From: Spirometra erinaceieuropaei
Taxonomy: Eukaryota > Platyhelminthes > Cestoda > Diphyllobothriidea > Diphyllobothriidae
Reading direction: 5' to 3'
DNA length: 64,000 nucleotides
NCBI GenBank assembly: GCA_902702965.1
Contig: CACRXP010000069.1
Coordinates: 1,593,245-1,657,244 of the forward strand
Positions 24,951-35,794 of the stretch are shown one piece after another. The notes under the pieces are model-generated. The model worked only from the letters and a program-made list of their open reading frames with translations. It had not been told where the DNA came from and did no database searches. The stretch's first letter is position 1. Each line of letters opens with the position of its first letter. Both the position numbers and the translations under genes were made by a program.

Positions 24951-25114
24951 CTGGCAACATGCAGATCAGGAAAGATTGTGTAAAGAACCAAAGAGGTGTT
25001 GGCCGACACTGGGCAGTGACTCGAGTCGGGGTTTCGACAAAATTTCAAACAGCTACACCCCTTCTACAGTTTCTTCATCGTCTCATTTGAATACGCATCT
25101 TTCAGAATGCTATT

Positions 25115-25395
25115 AGCGACAAAGAAAAGGGAGACTGGAATGGCCATTTCTGGCTTATTAGCCGTCGTCAGCCAGTCATACCCAAACCCGAAGTGTGGAA
25201 CACCTGAGGCTCGAACTCACGACCTGTTAATTATAAGTCCAACACCTAAAACCACTGAGCCATAGGCTCGTTGTCCTGTCGGTTTCGATCGGGAATTTAC
25301 AATGGTAGGGAGCGCTCGCCGATCGTTCTTACGGAACTCACCCGTTCCGTTGTGCCTTATGGGCTCTTTCTCGAGCCCAACCAGCAGCCGCACAG
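25115..25395 (-). repeat. SINE family B (tRNA-derived), copy in minus orientation
   Basis: Read on the minus strand, a tRNA-like head carries an A box (TATGGCTCAGTGG) and a B box (GTGAGTTCGAGCCTC). It is followed by GGTATGACTGGCTGACGACG and the GGCCATTCCAGTCTCCC tail. A conserved segment containing GGCTGCTGGTTGGGCTC and AGGCACAACGG lies upstream of the head. It is inside a gene 1 intron. Confidence 0.8.
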
Positions 25396-25959
25396 CGGCG
25401 CATGATGTCGGCAGAATGTTATTACTTTGCAGACCAGAACGAGGATTAAAATGCGTTTGAGAAGGCGACACCAGTGGATATAGTACCCCCATGACCTACA
25501 ATAGTGAAGTATCCAACAAGCTCTTTTGACTGCCTGTTACCCACCATCCACTGTTGGGACTGTTCGTTCCCTACATTCATATCGCCTATCTCACTAGATA
25601 AATCTCTTGTATCCGGACAGTTCTTTTCCTACTGAGTGCTGCACTAGTTTGTGTGTCTGAATGGAGAATGAGTGATGCTGACGCGCACGGCTCTGGCTCG
25701 GAGGAACGACCGCGGAACCGGGCAGGTGTGTGGCCCGTCTACAACAACCCAGATGAAATTACACGTTGTTATTAAAGAATTTCTTAAATAAACATCTAGG
25801 TTGATCTCATCTTCATTGTAGAAACTACATTTTTTTAAACTCCGACCTTAATTAGTCCGGCAGTGAGCAAGTTAACCTGGACACTTGTGAGAAGGAGAAG
25901 CAGGAGTAGATTTTCATCTTTTGCCGAAACCCTTTTTATAGAATGGAACCACTGCGTAC

Positions 25960-26096
25960 CTTTGCGATTAATGATTTCAACGGCCTCAGAGACCTTCTCT
26001 GCGCAAGGAGTATTTGCCAGCAGCAACCCTATTCCATCATAAGGGTTCGGGACTGCATATAGGCCAGCAGCGATTATCCAAAATGTACCGATTAGA
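25960..26096 (-). CDS. Gene 1 exon with hydrophobic segment
   Basis: The exon is 137 nt, with a perfect acceptor (GTACCTTTTTCAG) and a donor AAAG/GTACGC. It is open for 45 codons, entering in phase 2 and leaving in phase 1. The peptide begins LIGTFWIIAAGLYAVPNPY, possibly a buried strand or membrane segment, and continues GLLLANTPCAEKVSEAVEI. Its upstream partner with a phase-2 end was not found. Confidence 0.65.
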
Positions 26097-26143
26097 CTGA
26101 AAAAGGTACTACTATGGCAAAACACACTCCGGATACCTATATG

Positions 26144-27088
26144 CAGTAGGTGGGCTAACTCATGAAATGTCAACCGAAACGTGTTTTCGTTTCGAAAGGA
26201 TTAATTAAGTGGGCTTGTAAAACCAATCATCGTGCAACGTTATTCTATAATATTTGAGTTACCTAAGGGTGCGGCTTTCGAATGAACTTCCTCCCGGCTG
26301 CATGCGAAAACTATACTCTGTAAAAAATGACCACTAACTTAGCATGGATTTTCGATGCATGTTATATTTCAAGGAAAGCATGCATAAAAATACTCATTTT
26401 TTTCCTCGTTCTGTAGGCAATTACGTCTCCTTCAAATCTTATACTCAAAGGAAGGGTATAATTCGGTTTTCATAAACTTTTCCAATTCCCAAATAATTTT
26501 GAACCCCTCTACCGTTACACTTCGATCCAAGGTTTCCAAACTACCAGCCGTATATTTTCCGCGTACGGAAAATCATACATTTCTCTACTGTTATAAAGGA
26601 AGACCATATAGGGTTCATAAAATTTAACAGTGGATTTGAACCATATAGTTAACTTTACAAGCTACATTATTAAATGCAGAGACATGACGATTTATGAACG
26701 GCCATTTCACGGTATTTAAAGTCCCACAATTTGAAACATTATTTCCCTCCTTCGAGTATAAAATTAGAAGAAGACGTAATTCCCTACCGAATGAGAAAAA
26801 GAATGAGTATTTTCTGGGCATGTTTTCCATGGAATATAATTGGACATTTAGGGGCATTATAATCGATGAGAAAAATTCATGCTACTTAAGTACTCATTCG
26901 TCACGGAGCGTAGTTCTTGCATCAGCCGAAAGGAAGTTCATTCGAAAGCCGGCATCCTGAGGTAACTGAAAAATTATAGAATTATGTTGCCGGCTGACTT
27001 CTTTAACAACTCTACTTAATTAATCTTTTCGAAACGAAAACGCATTTCGGAATATCGGTTGACATTTCATGAGTTAGCCCACCTACTG
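26144..27088. mobile_element. Foldback (MITE-like) element, type copy, 945 bp
   Basis: This is the best-preserved member. The first 34 bases (starting CAGTAGGTGGGCTAACTCAT) are an exact reverse complement of the last 34. The inverted arms continue imperfectly over most of the element, meeting near a core around 26.6 kb ('ccgtatattttccgcgtacgg'). It has no transposase. CAGT ends plus TA flanks in sister copies suggest mobilisation by a Tc1/mariner-like enzyme, which is inference. It lies 48 bp upstream (in gene sense) of the exon acceptor at 26,096. Confidence 0.85.
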
Positions 27089-27977
27089 AAGGTTTGCATG
27101 CTATTGTTGGCAAAGACATCAACTCGGGTAGCTGCCCGAAATGTAAAACTGAGTGCATGTGACATTCGTGGACTAAGAGTGCTTCTAAGTAAGTTAGGGA
27201 CGGAGAAGACTGTCAATATATAGCCTCACATAGTACTAGCATTGCTGTTTGGGGACATAGGATGGGTGCGTCAAGCATTTGTTCCGTCATTGGCAGGCGT
27301 CCGCGGTCAGCAGTCGATATCTGACATGGAGTTTATCAGCAAGCTGATATAGGAATACGTGACTTCTCCGCTACCTTTATTTTCCTTTGTAATAAGTGAA
27401 TCACATGACATACAAACTGTCAACCCACGGTCGTCCTGAAGACTACCCCGAAATGCCTGTTCGTATATGTTTATGTCCATACATTGACATTGACTTGCTA
27501 CTACCTTTGTTATTAGTAGATGTTGCACCCACGCAAAATGTTTGCTTAGTGCTGAGCACAGCTATACACCACGATAGTTCTCGTGTTATATCTTGCGCCT
27601 TCCCGAAATGTGAAAAAACTGTACTAGCCTTCTCTGCGAATATCTTTACAAATATCATTGTAAGTCGATATTAAGACGGTTAATCTTTCAAGATAGCATG
27701 ATCAAAGTGGGGAGAAAGTATAACGGATTTCTCAATTGGGGTCCAAATTTTGAATAAATCACACGACTTGCATGAAGAATGACAAATACTAGTTTATACG
27801 TTCAACTTTGCAGGGTAAAAACCGCGGCTATTTAACCAAAACTGCCCGCATTTGCTTTAAGCTGGCACAAAGCATATGACATGCCAAACACTATTTTAGC
27901 AGAATACTTCCGGTTGTTAAGCATGGAAATGGTAGATATTTCAGTATACTAATTTTTCCAGAACTAAATGAGATAAC
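27089..27977. other. Gene 1 intron
   Basis: A possible exon at about 27,379-27,466 on the minus strand (peptide GSLQDDRGLTVCMSCDSLIT, donor AAAG/GTAGCG) has weak support and a phase that does not fit the exon at 26,096. Nothing else is supported. Confidence 0.35.
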
Positions 27978-28167
27978 CGGGATATATTGATCGAAATAAA
28001 ACTGCATAGGTTCACTCCGAAAGTTGACATGAATATTTGAGCCGAAGCTCATCAGCTGCGGTGGGATAACCACAGTTATGTCGTGCAGTGGTACTTGTCT
28101 GAGCTTGTAGCCAGTGTCTGTGCTTTGAGTAGGATAAATCATGCAAATTCGGTACAGTAGACACTGT
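27978..28167 (-). CDS. Gene 1 exon 2 (tentative ends)
   Basis: An open stretch whose peptide includes DTGYKLRQVPLHDITVVIPP and HVNFRSEPMQFYFDQYIP looks coding. With the acceptor CACGGCAG at 28,168 it takes one base, fitting the phase-2 end of exon 1 (CA+A, Gln), and reads through without a stop. The acceptor falls at the first bases of a family A repeat. The donor CCCG/GTTATC is weak, so the 3' end is uncertain. Confidence 0.45.
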
Positions 28168-28580
28168 CTGCCGTGTCATGATGAGCAAATCATGGCCCTC
28201 GCAGCCTGATTTGTGCTGGCTCTTCTCCGGTACCGGGTTCTCTGACGGTGGATGCGCTTGCGCTTCCGCTGGGTACGCAGGTCGTGTTAATGGCTGCCTA
28301 GTCATCCACGTCTTTTCGGTTGACGTTGTTGTTGTTGCCTAGAATCTTGTTCAAGTGCTAGTCGTGGGCCAAGGGCTGGGGTGTGGAGCGCTGAGTCTGG
28401 TCCCCTTGACTATGTCTTGTCATCTAGTTCAGGTGGCGGAGGAGGAGAGAGTGCGACAGAGGCTGCGCAAGTCTACTTCCACAATAAACTAATTCACACG
28501 CAATTCATCATGCCTGCTTCAGTTTGCTGTAAAGCACATGGTGGACATCGTCGGAAGCGACGGCCGAGCTATCAGTAGAC
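28168..28580 (+). repeat. Dispersed repeat family A, copy 3
   Basis: It contains the leading block (CAAATCATGGCCCTCGCAGC...GCGCTTGCGCTTCCGCTGGG), a degenerate centre, and the core GGAGGAGAGAGTGCGACAGA, ATAAACTAATTCACACGCAA and GTGGACATCGTCGG. It fills most of gene 1 intron 1 in the antisense direction. Its 5' edge coincides with the exon 2 acceptor. Confidence 0.8.
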
Positions 28581-28647
28581 TTTGTCTACCTTGCCGCTCA
28601 AAGAACTGACAGCAACAATTTAAAAGGAAGTAAAACGAAGTGCTTAC

Positions 28648-28961
28648 TGTATATCAATGAAATTGTCGGATACTTTGAACCAGGATTTCCGCAGATGGGA
28701 TGGGTTTGGTTTTACCATGTGTATCACGATATCTGGATACGGGTTTTTCCAACAAGGCAACATGAGCCCTTCAGGGCTCTGTTTCGGGTCCCAGTAATAG
28801 TCCTGTCTGGGCGGAGCATCTAGCAGGAATGAAAGATGACGAACGTAGGATGGAAGAGCAACTGATTGCTGAAACTGTGCTCTTGAGAGTGGCAAGAAAA
28901 GGACTGCAGCTGCCCCGGTCGCCATTGACAGAAGTGCGCATAATATCAGCCGAATTGGCAT
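28648..28961 (-). CDS. Gene 1 exon 1: start and signal peptide/anchor
   Basis: The ATG at 28,961 opens 104 codons. The N-terminus MPIRLILCALLSMATGAAAV is a positively charged then hydrophobic leader, typical of a signal peptide or signal anchor. Next come FLLDAPPRQDYYWDPKQSPE and a cysteine-containing stretch near CWKNPYPDIVIHMVKPNP. The donor ATACA/GTAAGC leaves two bases (phase 2). The leader, with the sequons in later exons, places the product in the secretory pathway. I do not recognise the family. No promoter motif is identifiable upstream. Confidence 0.65.
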
Positions 28962-31103
28962 GGCGAACAGCTAAAACACAGTTTGCGTAAGAACAAGGAA
29001 AGTAATGCCGTAAAATGTTTAACGACAGTATTTTGATAGTGAAACTCAGAGAAGGCCTTAGAATTTGTGAGCGAACATATGCCTTTTAGTTGCTTTTGGT
29101 GGTACTGGAACATACGGTCGATATCTTCTTCAGCGGTAAAGTTTAGGCTGGTGCGGTTGCAGGAAGCTGCTTTATCATTTTACATCTTTTGGCCACGTAC
29201 GCAAACAAGATTCCGACGCCTAATAGACCAAATCACACGTCCCACATAGAATTTCCGAATACGAGACTTCTAGTGCTTCCTTAATTAGAATTTGTCTATG
29301 ATAAGGGTTTGAATTTGCAAGAGGGTATTGTCGCTTCAAAACCTCGCCACTGTTAGGGAATTTCGAGTTATTAAATTAATTTCCGCTTTTAAGAAGACTT
29401 CCGAACTAAAAGTGCGTACTGATTCATGTATATTTTATATTCCTGGCAAGGAGCTCCTAGTGATTATTAAACATTATATTGGTTACGGCTCATGTCGCAT
29501 ATTTTTGCGAACTACTAGTAAATGTAAGCGCGGTTGGCAGCACGACGCAAGATACTGGGGTTTCAAGAATTTCCCTGATCAAGAAATTCTAAGAAGTCAA
29601 AATCCAAATTACTCAAGCAGTATATCTTTTCTGTATTTCACTCAACTAGAGTGTTGCAACTACGCTACGCGGAAAGTCACCAAGCCTCCACTTGTGGCAA
29701 GATTTTAGAGGACACTAGTCAATTTTGCAGTAGTGCCTTTTCATCCTCCCCCCTAGACACGGGTCCTGCCGTGAAGTATGCTGTTTAAACGCAATAACGT
29801 CTACTAAAAGTGGTTCAGTAGACTGGCCACATGGCAACCGTCAAGCGGGGCTGCAGAGCCAACTCCCACTCAAAAATGCTCCGGAGGATATCGCCTAGGA
29901 AGACGCATGTAATGAGCATAAGTTGTATTTAGTGCGCTGTAATTTTCCACGACCATTTATATATCACGTGCGCAGAATTTTTGCCGAAAGGTGAATCAAA
30001 CCCGGAATTCAGTTAGAATGAACGTTCTCCCATTGCATTGTGTGTTCTTATGTCTGCGACGGCGGTATCTGACGCTGCTTCGCCACCGAATGCGAAATCA
30101 AAGGATTTGAATGTATATTAACATGTACACAATGATTGTTTCTGGATTCTCGTTTAATTTGTCAAACTTGTTTTTGGAAAGGATTTTTAAAATGTAATGA
30201 CTGCAGAATAAGTAGAATGCATTTCACAAACTTCTCAGTTTGACACAACTGAACGTGACATAGCAAATTCAGGACCGCAGAAATTTGTCATGCGTAGGAT
30301 AAATACAAGCTATTCCTGTGAAGAATAAAAAGAGCTAAGCTCTCATTTTTGGAAGCGCGTTGTCCGTGTTCCGCATATTTTTTACCACGACAATTTTTTC
30401 CGATGGGGAACGGGTTGAGTGAGATATCAGAAAAACTAGTGACATGGAGGCATGGATAAGAGCTCTCACTTCAGTGGAGTTCATTTTGAGTTTCAACGCT
30501 AGCGAAATTGTCAAGTAAACATTGATTGCTTCCGTGACAGAAAGGTAGACTCGAAATTCCTGACATAACTGGCCCCAAGCGGTACTTAGGACAGCTCAGG
30601 ATTTCATTAATTATCCGTCTCTCAGGCGTCCGTTTTTTAGCTGTGATGCTCTTCGGAATTAATTAATTAAAATGCAAAATGCAGGTGTGCAGCGTCACTA
30701 AGTGCAGCATAAACGACAAGCGTAGAGCCCTTGTTGATTATCCAGTGGGTTCACTGCGTCTGTATATACAAAGCAATTGATAAAGCCGACAAAAACAGAC
30801 TAGTACTGATCTCTGACGTAGAGAACAGTCCTTAATGGTGCGGCTAACGTCCATATGTGACATTTCTAACTAAATATGGTAAAAACCAAAACCGAAGACT
30901 TGGCAGTCAGTGAACAAGATCAAATGTCTGTGTTGTTAGACCTGAACCGGTGTGGTAAACTTAAAGTGTTCCTGGTTAGTTTTATGTGTTAGATTCATCA
31001 CACGACGCTAACGTATAATCTGTTGCTTAAACACTATGCACGTCCAAACCATTATTATAAAAATTAACCTATCATCAGACATGGACTGGTAAAAAGTCCC
31101 AGT
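28962..31103. other. Intergenic, upstream of gene 1
   Basis: A plus ORF at 29,328-29,708 (126 codons) is the longest unexplained one here. It has no recognisable domain and is flanked by no clear exon signals, so chance is likely. The rest is AT-rich with no recognised repeat. Confidence 0.4.
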
Positions 31104-31924
31104 CAGTAAATGATTTCACGAAACGCTAGTTGGGATTCCAAAACGCGTTTTCAATCGAAAGCGTTGCATAGATAATGTTATTTTACTTATTAAGGCACGA
31201 CATAATATTAAAACATTTAAGTCACGCCAAGACCCGGCATTTAGGTGCAATCCTTTTCGGTCGTCTGCAGCAACTACACTAGGCAAACAATGGCAACTTA
31301 GGAAGTATGAATTTTTTCTGTGGATTCTTGATTTCTTTATAAATTGGTACCTTTTAGTTTTACATGTGGGTGCTTATGAGGTTTTTAAGACTGTCCACGG
31401 TCCATTTACATGGAATCGTAGCCGTTAGTTTGCTAACGCTACGAATTTATCATAAACATAATCAGGTCTACATGGCACCTACATAATAGCGTAAAAAACA
31501 TATAACTTTCCTTGTACGAAAGCCATATAGTTTTTAAAACCAAACCATGAACGCAAGCACAGATGCGAACGGGCCATAAATTATTCAGGTAGTATAAAAC
31601 GCTATAAAAAGCCAACTATGCCCTTTCCCTGAGTAGACATTTTTTGATATCAAATACGTCCTTTAAAATATTTTGTATACGTTCTTAATAAAATAAACTT
31701 CAACTTATAGGACAGTTAAGATCAAAAGAAAATACATAAAACATGAACGTCAATTATTAGAAGAGAGCTGAGAAAATTTGCATTCCAAAGTCGGCATTCG
31801 GCCGCGTCTGAATCAACTTTAGCTAATGTTGTGCGATAACCAATATTGTGGTCTCAGTTAAGCAAGCCTTTCTAGTGAAAACTCATTTTAAAAAGGCCAG
31901 TCAAGATTTTATGAGGTCAGTTAC
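31104..31924. mobile_element. Old, diverged foldback element copy
   Basis: The left part starts CAGTAAATGATTTCACGAAA and includes AAAACGCGTTTTCAATCGAA and CTACACTAGGCAAACAATGG. The right part includes GCATTCCAAAGTCGGCATTC and GTGAAAACTCATTTTAAAAA, ending TTTTATGAGGTCAG. The order matches the family but identity is low, so this is an older insertion. Confidence 0.6.
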
Positions 31925-33189
31925 AAAGAGAAGATTATGGAAATATGCAATAATGAGCCCACACTATGCTTGAAGCTTATAAGAACTATTGTTTCGGTTT
32001 TCGGGAGTAAGGATGGAAAATCAAGGTGGAGTTTGTCATATCTTTTATGTTAAAATAAAATCTCTCACATCAAACTTTATTTTGTTTACACTATACAGGT
32101 GGCTATTAATATGGTCTCTCCTCACAAGTAGTTGAAAAACGGTCGACACTTTATTAAGTCAGAGCCCCGCCTGAAAATGAGACTTCTGTTCACTGTTTGT
32201 CGGCCGCGTTGTCTTTTTATTGGAAATCGGCGTGGAATATCCTAATTGCAAGAAAAACCTAAATCATCAATTCTTTCCGTTGCATTCGTAGTTGTATAAG
32301 CAACAAACATGGTTGAGTCCCGATCTAACCAATGATCTGATTTGTCAGGCTAATGATCAAGCCCATCGTAAGAGCCACAGACAAGAGCAGGTTACTGTGT
32401 TTTAATCCGAGATATCAGACCGATAAAATTCCAATTTCAGAGGTTTGAGATCCTAATTATTACTTCATTTTAAATTAATAACGTCGCATGATTGCAAAGT
32501 CACACTCAGACGCCAGTGAACATGAATGATAACCTGAATCGTGATCCACGTGACTCAGGAGCCAAGTCCAATATCAAGTACTTGATGCGCATAATTGGCA
32601 CGGTTATTGTCTTCAAAGATATCACGTGCATACGCATTGGCCATAGCCATACCCTCGATTTTCTTGGCAAAACATAGAAAATATGAATGTTAACATATGA
32701 TATGTAATTACATATCATATGATACGTTTTCACCTACATAATCGGTCTTGTAATGTAAAAAACAATTACTATTCTGACTCATATTCTTAAGTTTCATAAC
32801 TTATTCAGTACTGTTCTATCTGGTCTAGATTCATGGAAGAAGTAATAAAAGTTCGCTTTTCGTGAATTCATCCAAAAATAAACGAAAAAATTGTCAAAAC
32901 GTCTATTATAAGCTTTAATATCGGTCTCTTATGTAATCAGCAATTTAAAAACACAATAAAATAATACGCTAGACGCCGTATCTGATTTGGTCAACTTTTA
33001 TTATGTATAGTGAACTAGTTCAAAGCTTTGATTCATTTTAGAATTCCGTTCACCGTTGACCGCCATTTTGTTACACTATGACTGACACTACTTCTGATGC
33101 CCAGAGTTCAAATTTCCTCCGCATTTGGATTTTACTTAAGTGTCTTACCTACCCAATAGAGCACTCTACCCCTAGTAGCAAACTATATC
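31925..33189. other. AT-rich intergenic sequence
   Basis: No gene was recognised. A small palindrome, CATATGATATGTAATTACATATCATATG, lies near 32,694-32,721. Confidence 0.45.
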
Positions 33190-33403
33190 GAGTATATATC
33201 TATTAGATATCTATTTATCGATATATATATATCGATTAGATATCTATTTTGACGCAACCATAGATATCTATTAGATATCGATAAATCGAGATACTACGCT
33301 ATCGGCGAAAAGGGGGGGTAATATGCTACGCGTGGAATCGTTTGCTTATCCCAATTCCTTTTTCCGCCCCCCTCCATTCCTTGTTGTATGTATATTACCC
33401 CCC
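33190..33403. repeat. Low-complexity AT palindromes and a G7/C6 inverted repeat
   Basis: 33,190-33,295 is built from repeated ATCTATTAGATATCTA and ATCGATATATATATCGAT modules that can fold back on themselves. Just after it, GGGGGGTAATAT (from 33,313) is an exact inverted copy of ATATTACCCCCC (33,392-33,403). Confidence 0.6.
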
Positions 33404-33552
33404 TATTACCCATAGGTACACTGGAGACGGTTGTATTAATACAACAATTAGTTTATTAAAAAAAGTAAAAGTAATATGTACAATGCTGAACCCCTTCTGT
33501 GTTCACAAAGGTAACGCAGGCGAGGAATCAGTAGATGGTCCGTGTGTATTGT

Positions 33553-33746
33553 CTAGAAATTAAAATCAATTACTGGAATATGGAAGTCCAGCGCCCATTC
33601 ACGCAAACGTTTGACGTATATGTCGCCCGGGGTAACGGCTACGATCTCACGGTTTTCAGCGTCCGAAGACGCTCCTGCATTCGTCGTCAGGACAGCAATT
33701 TCTGCCGACGAAGTGGTCATGTCCTCCAGCATAGGTTGTAAGACTT
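33553..33746 (-). CDS. Orphan candidate terminal exon, product unknown
   Basis: After an acceptor GGCCGCTCAG, the minus strand is open for about 64 codons to a TAG. The peptide includes MLEDMTTSSAEIAVLTTNAG, VTPGDIYVKRLREWALDF and ends HIPVIDFNF. Its composition is protein-like and unlike the surrounding AT-rich DNA. No partner exon was found. It is not obviously part of gene 1 or the EndoU gene. Confidence 0.3.
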
Positions 33747-34439
33747 CTGAGCGGCCACATAACGTGCTTAAAGGGCGACTTCTCCGTACGGAGAAGTAAT
33801 CAAATGCAGTTTATTACTACTCGTGCACATGTGCCCGATATGTTCCCACTTTTCCATCATCAAATAGCTTAGGTTACACGATTGACTGAAAAGTCCTAAA
33901 ACTCCTTGAAAATACGGGAAGATGAAACACTGCAGCTGATTACAATCGAAAAGAAAATGGTTCTAGGGCAGTACAGCAAACTCGAGTAATTAGCATCACG
34001 ATAACTGCTATTTCCATACGACCTTGGCGGCCTTTTACTACACTAACCATCCGAAGAATCAAATTGAGATCTGAGAGAGATCTACCCAAAGATCCTTAAT
34101 TTAGGCACTCAGGACATTCAGAAGTAGAGAAACTTTTTGTAAGTGTCAGAGATTAAAATACATCTAAATAAGTAATGGGGGCGCTCATTTGGAATATAAC
34201 AAGGAAAGATGGTAGTGTGAGGGAGAGCAAGCGCGCCTAAGTCGGTCCATAACGAAGGATGACGTTCACTTCAGTTCAGTTTGTTGAGGGAAGTAGGCGT
34301 AAGCCTTTGAGCACCCTATTTGCAACGTAAAAATGTGTGGTTTGCAGACAAATGTTTTAAGCTGAAATAGTTCAAACACGCTTATAGTGGTAGGACAAAA
34401 TGTGAACGAGTTACAGGGGGTGAGTTCTATTTCTCATCC
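33747..34439. other. Intergenic
   Basis: No feature is supported. Confidence 0.45.
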
Positions 34440-34830
34440 CTCTTGACCATTTCGAAGCATAAATACATCAAGGTTCTTTTAAAAACTTTGAATGAATGGT
34501 GGCAGCACAACATCTGCGGGAAGGGCATTTCATGGTTTGATCACTCGAGCATAGAAGGAGAACTTCCGCACATCCAGCCTTGCCTGCCGAGTGCGCAGTT
34601 TTAACGGGTGACCTCGGAGGTTGGTCGTGGTAGCAAAGTAAAAAAGGTCCTCGAAGGCCAGGCTGCAATCTTACCCCTTTTACAATGTGGAAGGCTTGCA
34701 AGAGATCCCCGCGAAGTTGCCTGTATCTCAAAGGAATGAGGTTTTGATTTACTAGGCGGGTTGCAAAAGGAAAGGAGCTTCGACCCCTAACCATCTTCGT
34801 GGCTCTTCTTTAACCTCTTTCAAGGCACAA
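34440..34830 (-). mobile_element. CR1-like LINE fragment, C-terminal end of the ORF
   Basis: The minus strand encodes the typical post-RT C-terminal tail: RRATKMVRG, then NLIPLRYRQLRGDLLQAF, then after a frameshift LRGHPLKLRTRQARLDVRKF and NALPADVV. Stops interrupt it (LERG*RRA, KP*NALP, F*KNLD). It pairs with the opposite-strand piece at 34,980-35,295: the two are adjacent parts of one ORF in inverted order. Confidence 0.75.
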
Positions 34831-34979
34831 AGGAGGTAGAGTAAAATCAAGGATAACAGCAACACAAAGATGAACGCTAAAGCTTAAAAATATCCATATA
34901 TCAATAATAATATTCGATTGGAACTTTCAAATTGCATCGAGCAACCAATTCACCCAGGGTAAGAGGGAAGAGGCAAAAC

Positions 34980-35295
34980 AAATGCCAGTTCATCCAACTA
35001 CATCATAGTTACAGAAAGGCTGTGAGATTTTGCTGTCAGTATATTGTCAGAGACTAAAAACTGGAGCCAGTAAACGAGTATAGGTACCTAGGTGTATGGA
35101 TGCCGTTTATTCTCGAGCGTTCATCTCACCGCGCCAAAAGAGCGAAAAAGGCTATGGAGATCCTGGGAGCGATCCGAAAATTATTCCTTCAGTTTGACAG
35201 AGAACTTTTCGTTCGAGAGTTCATAACATTTTCCCGGCCGATAATGAAATACTGCATTCAGATGTGGCACGTCAGAATGAAGAAAAACTTGTAGG
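34980..35295 (+). mobile_element. CR1-like LINE fragment, inverted 5' part
   Basis: The plus strand reads NEYRYLGVW, then SHRAKRAKKAMEILGAIRKL, FDRELFVREFITFSRP and YCIQMWHVRMKKNL. This is the segment that directly precedes the C-terminal tail in CR1-like ORFs. It ends at the residue where the minus-strand fragment at 34,830 takes over. The segment from about 34,836 probably also belongs to it but is too decayed to read. Confidence 0.7.
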
Positions 35296-35794
35296 TTTAT
35301 GCACATTTTCGATTTTTCACTTGAAACTATCTTGTACACCTGAACTTCTCTGCCCTGTCTTTTAAACATGCTTTATTATACACACCCTGTTTCGACTTGA
35401 GACAACGCGTGCTTTTGTGTCCGTCTGTCGCTTGGTGTCCTTGTTTCGTTGATTGCACTCATGCAAATCAATCCCTGTTCGTAAATCGTCACGAAACGGT
35501 TATATCTTTCGGACGTGAATTCACCCGAGTAACAATCTTCAGTAACTGACTTCAGCTTAGAATCTTCGGGACTTTGCCTGAGAATTCGCGCTACGACAAA
35601 TGGTAGTGGAGAAAGCTATATTTTAAATGAGACAGTACGATTATTTGCCTCTTTGCCGTTTTTCCTATACTTTTTCTGCTGTCATTATTTTTCTTGTAAG
35701 AAAGGCAGCGCCACCACCTAATGCTACGTTAGCCCTGTTTCTATTCTTCTTTTTGGTTTTAGTTGCCTTTTGCACTACGAAATTTTTCTTGGCC
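35296..35794. other. Between transposon remnants
   Basis: No recognised feature. Confidence 0.4.

Noticed and set aside
27379..27466. Possible gene 1 exon (GSLQDDRGLTVC...)
   Set aside because: Acceptor lacks a pyrimidine tract and the phase does not fit the exon at 26,096. Kept only as a note.
29328..29708. 126-codon plus ORF
   Set aside because: No domain, no splice context, ordinary AT-rich composition; this length is possible by chance in 64 kb.
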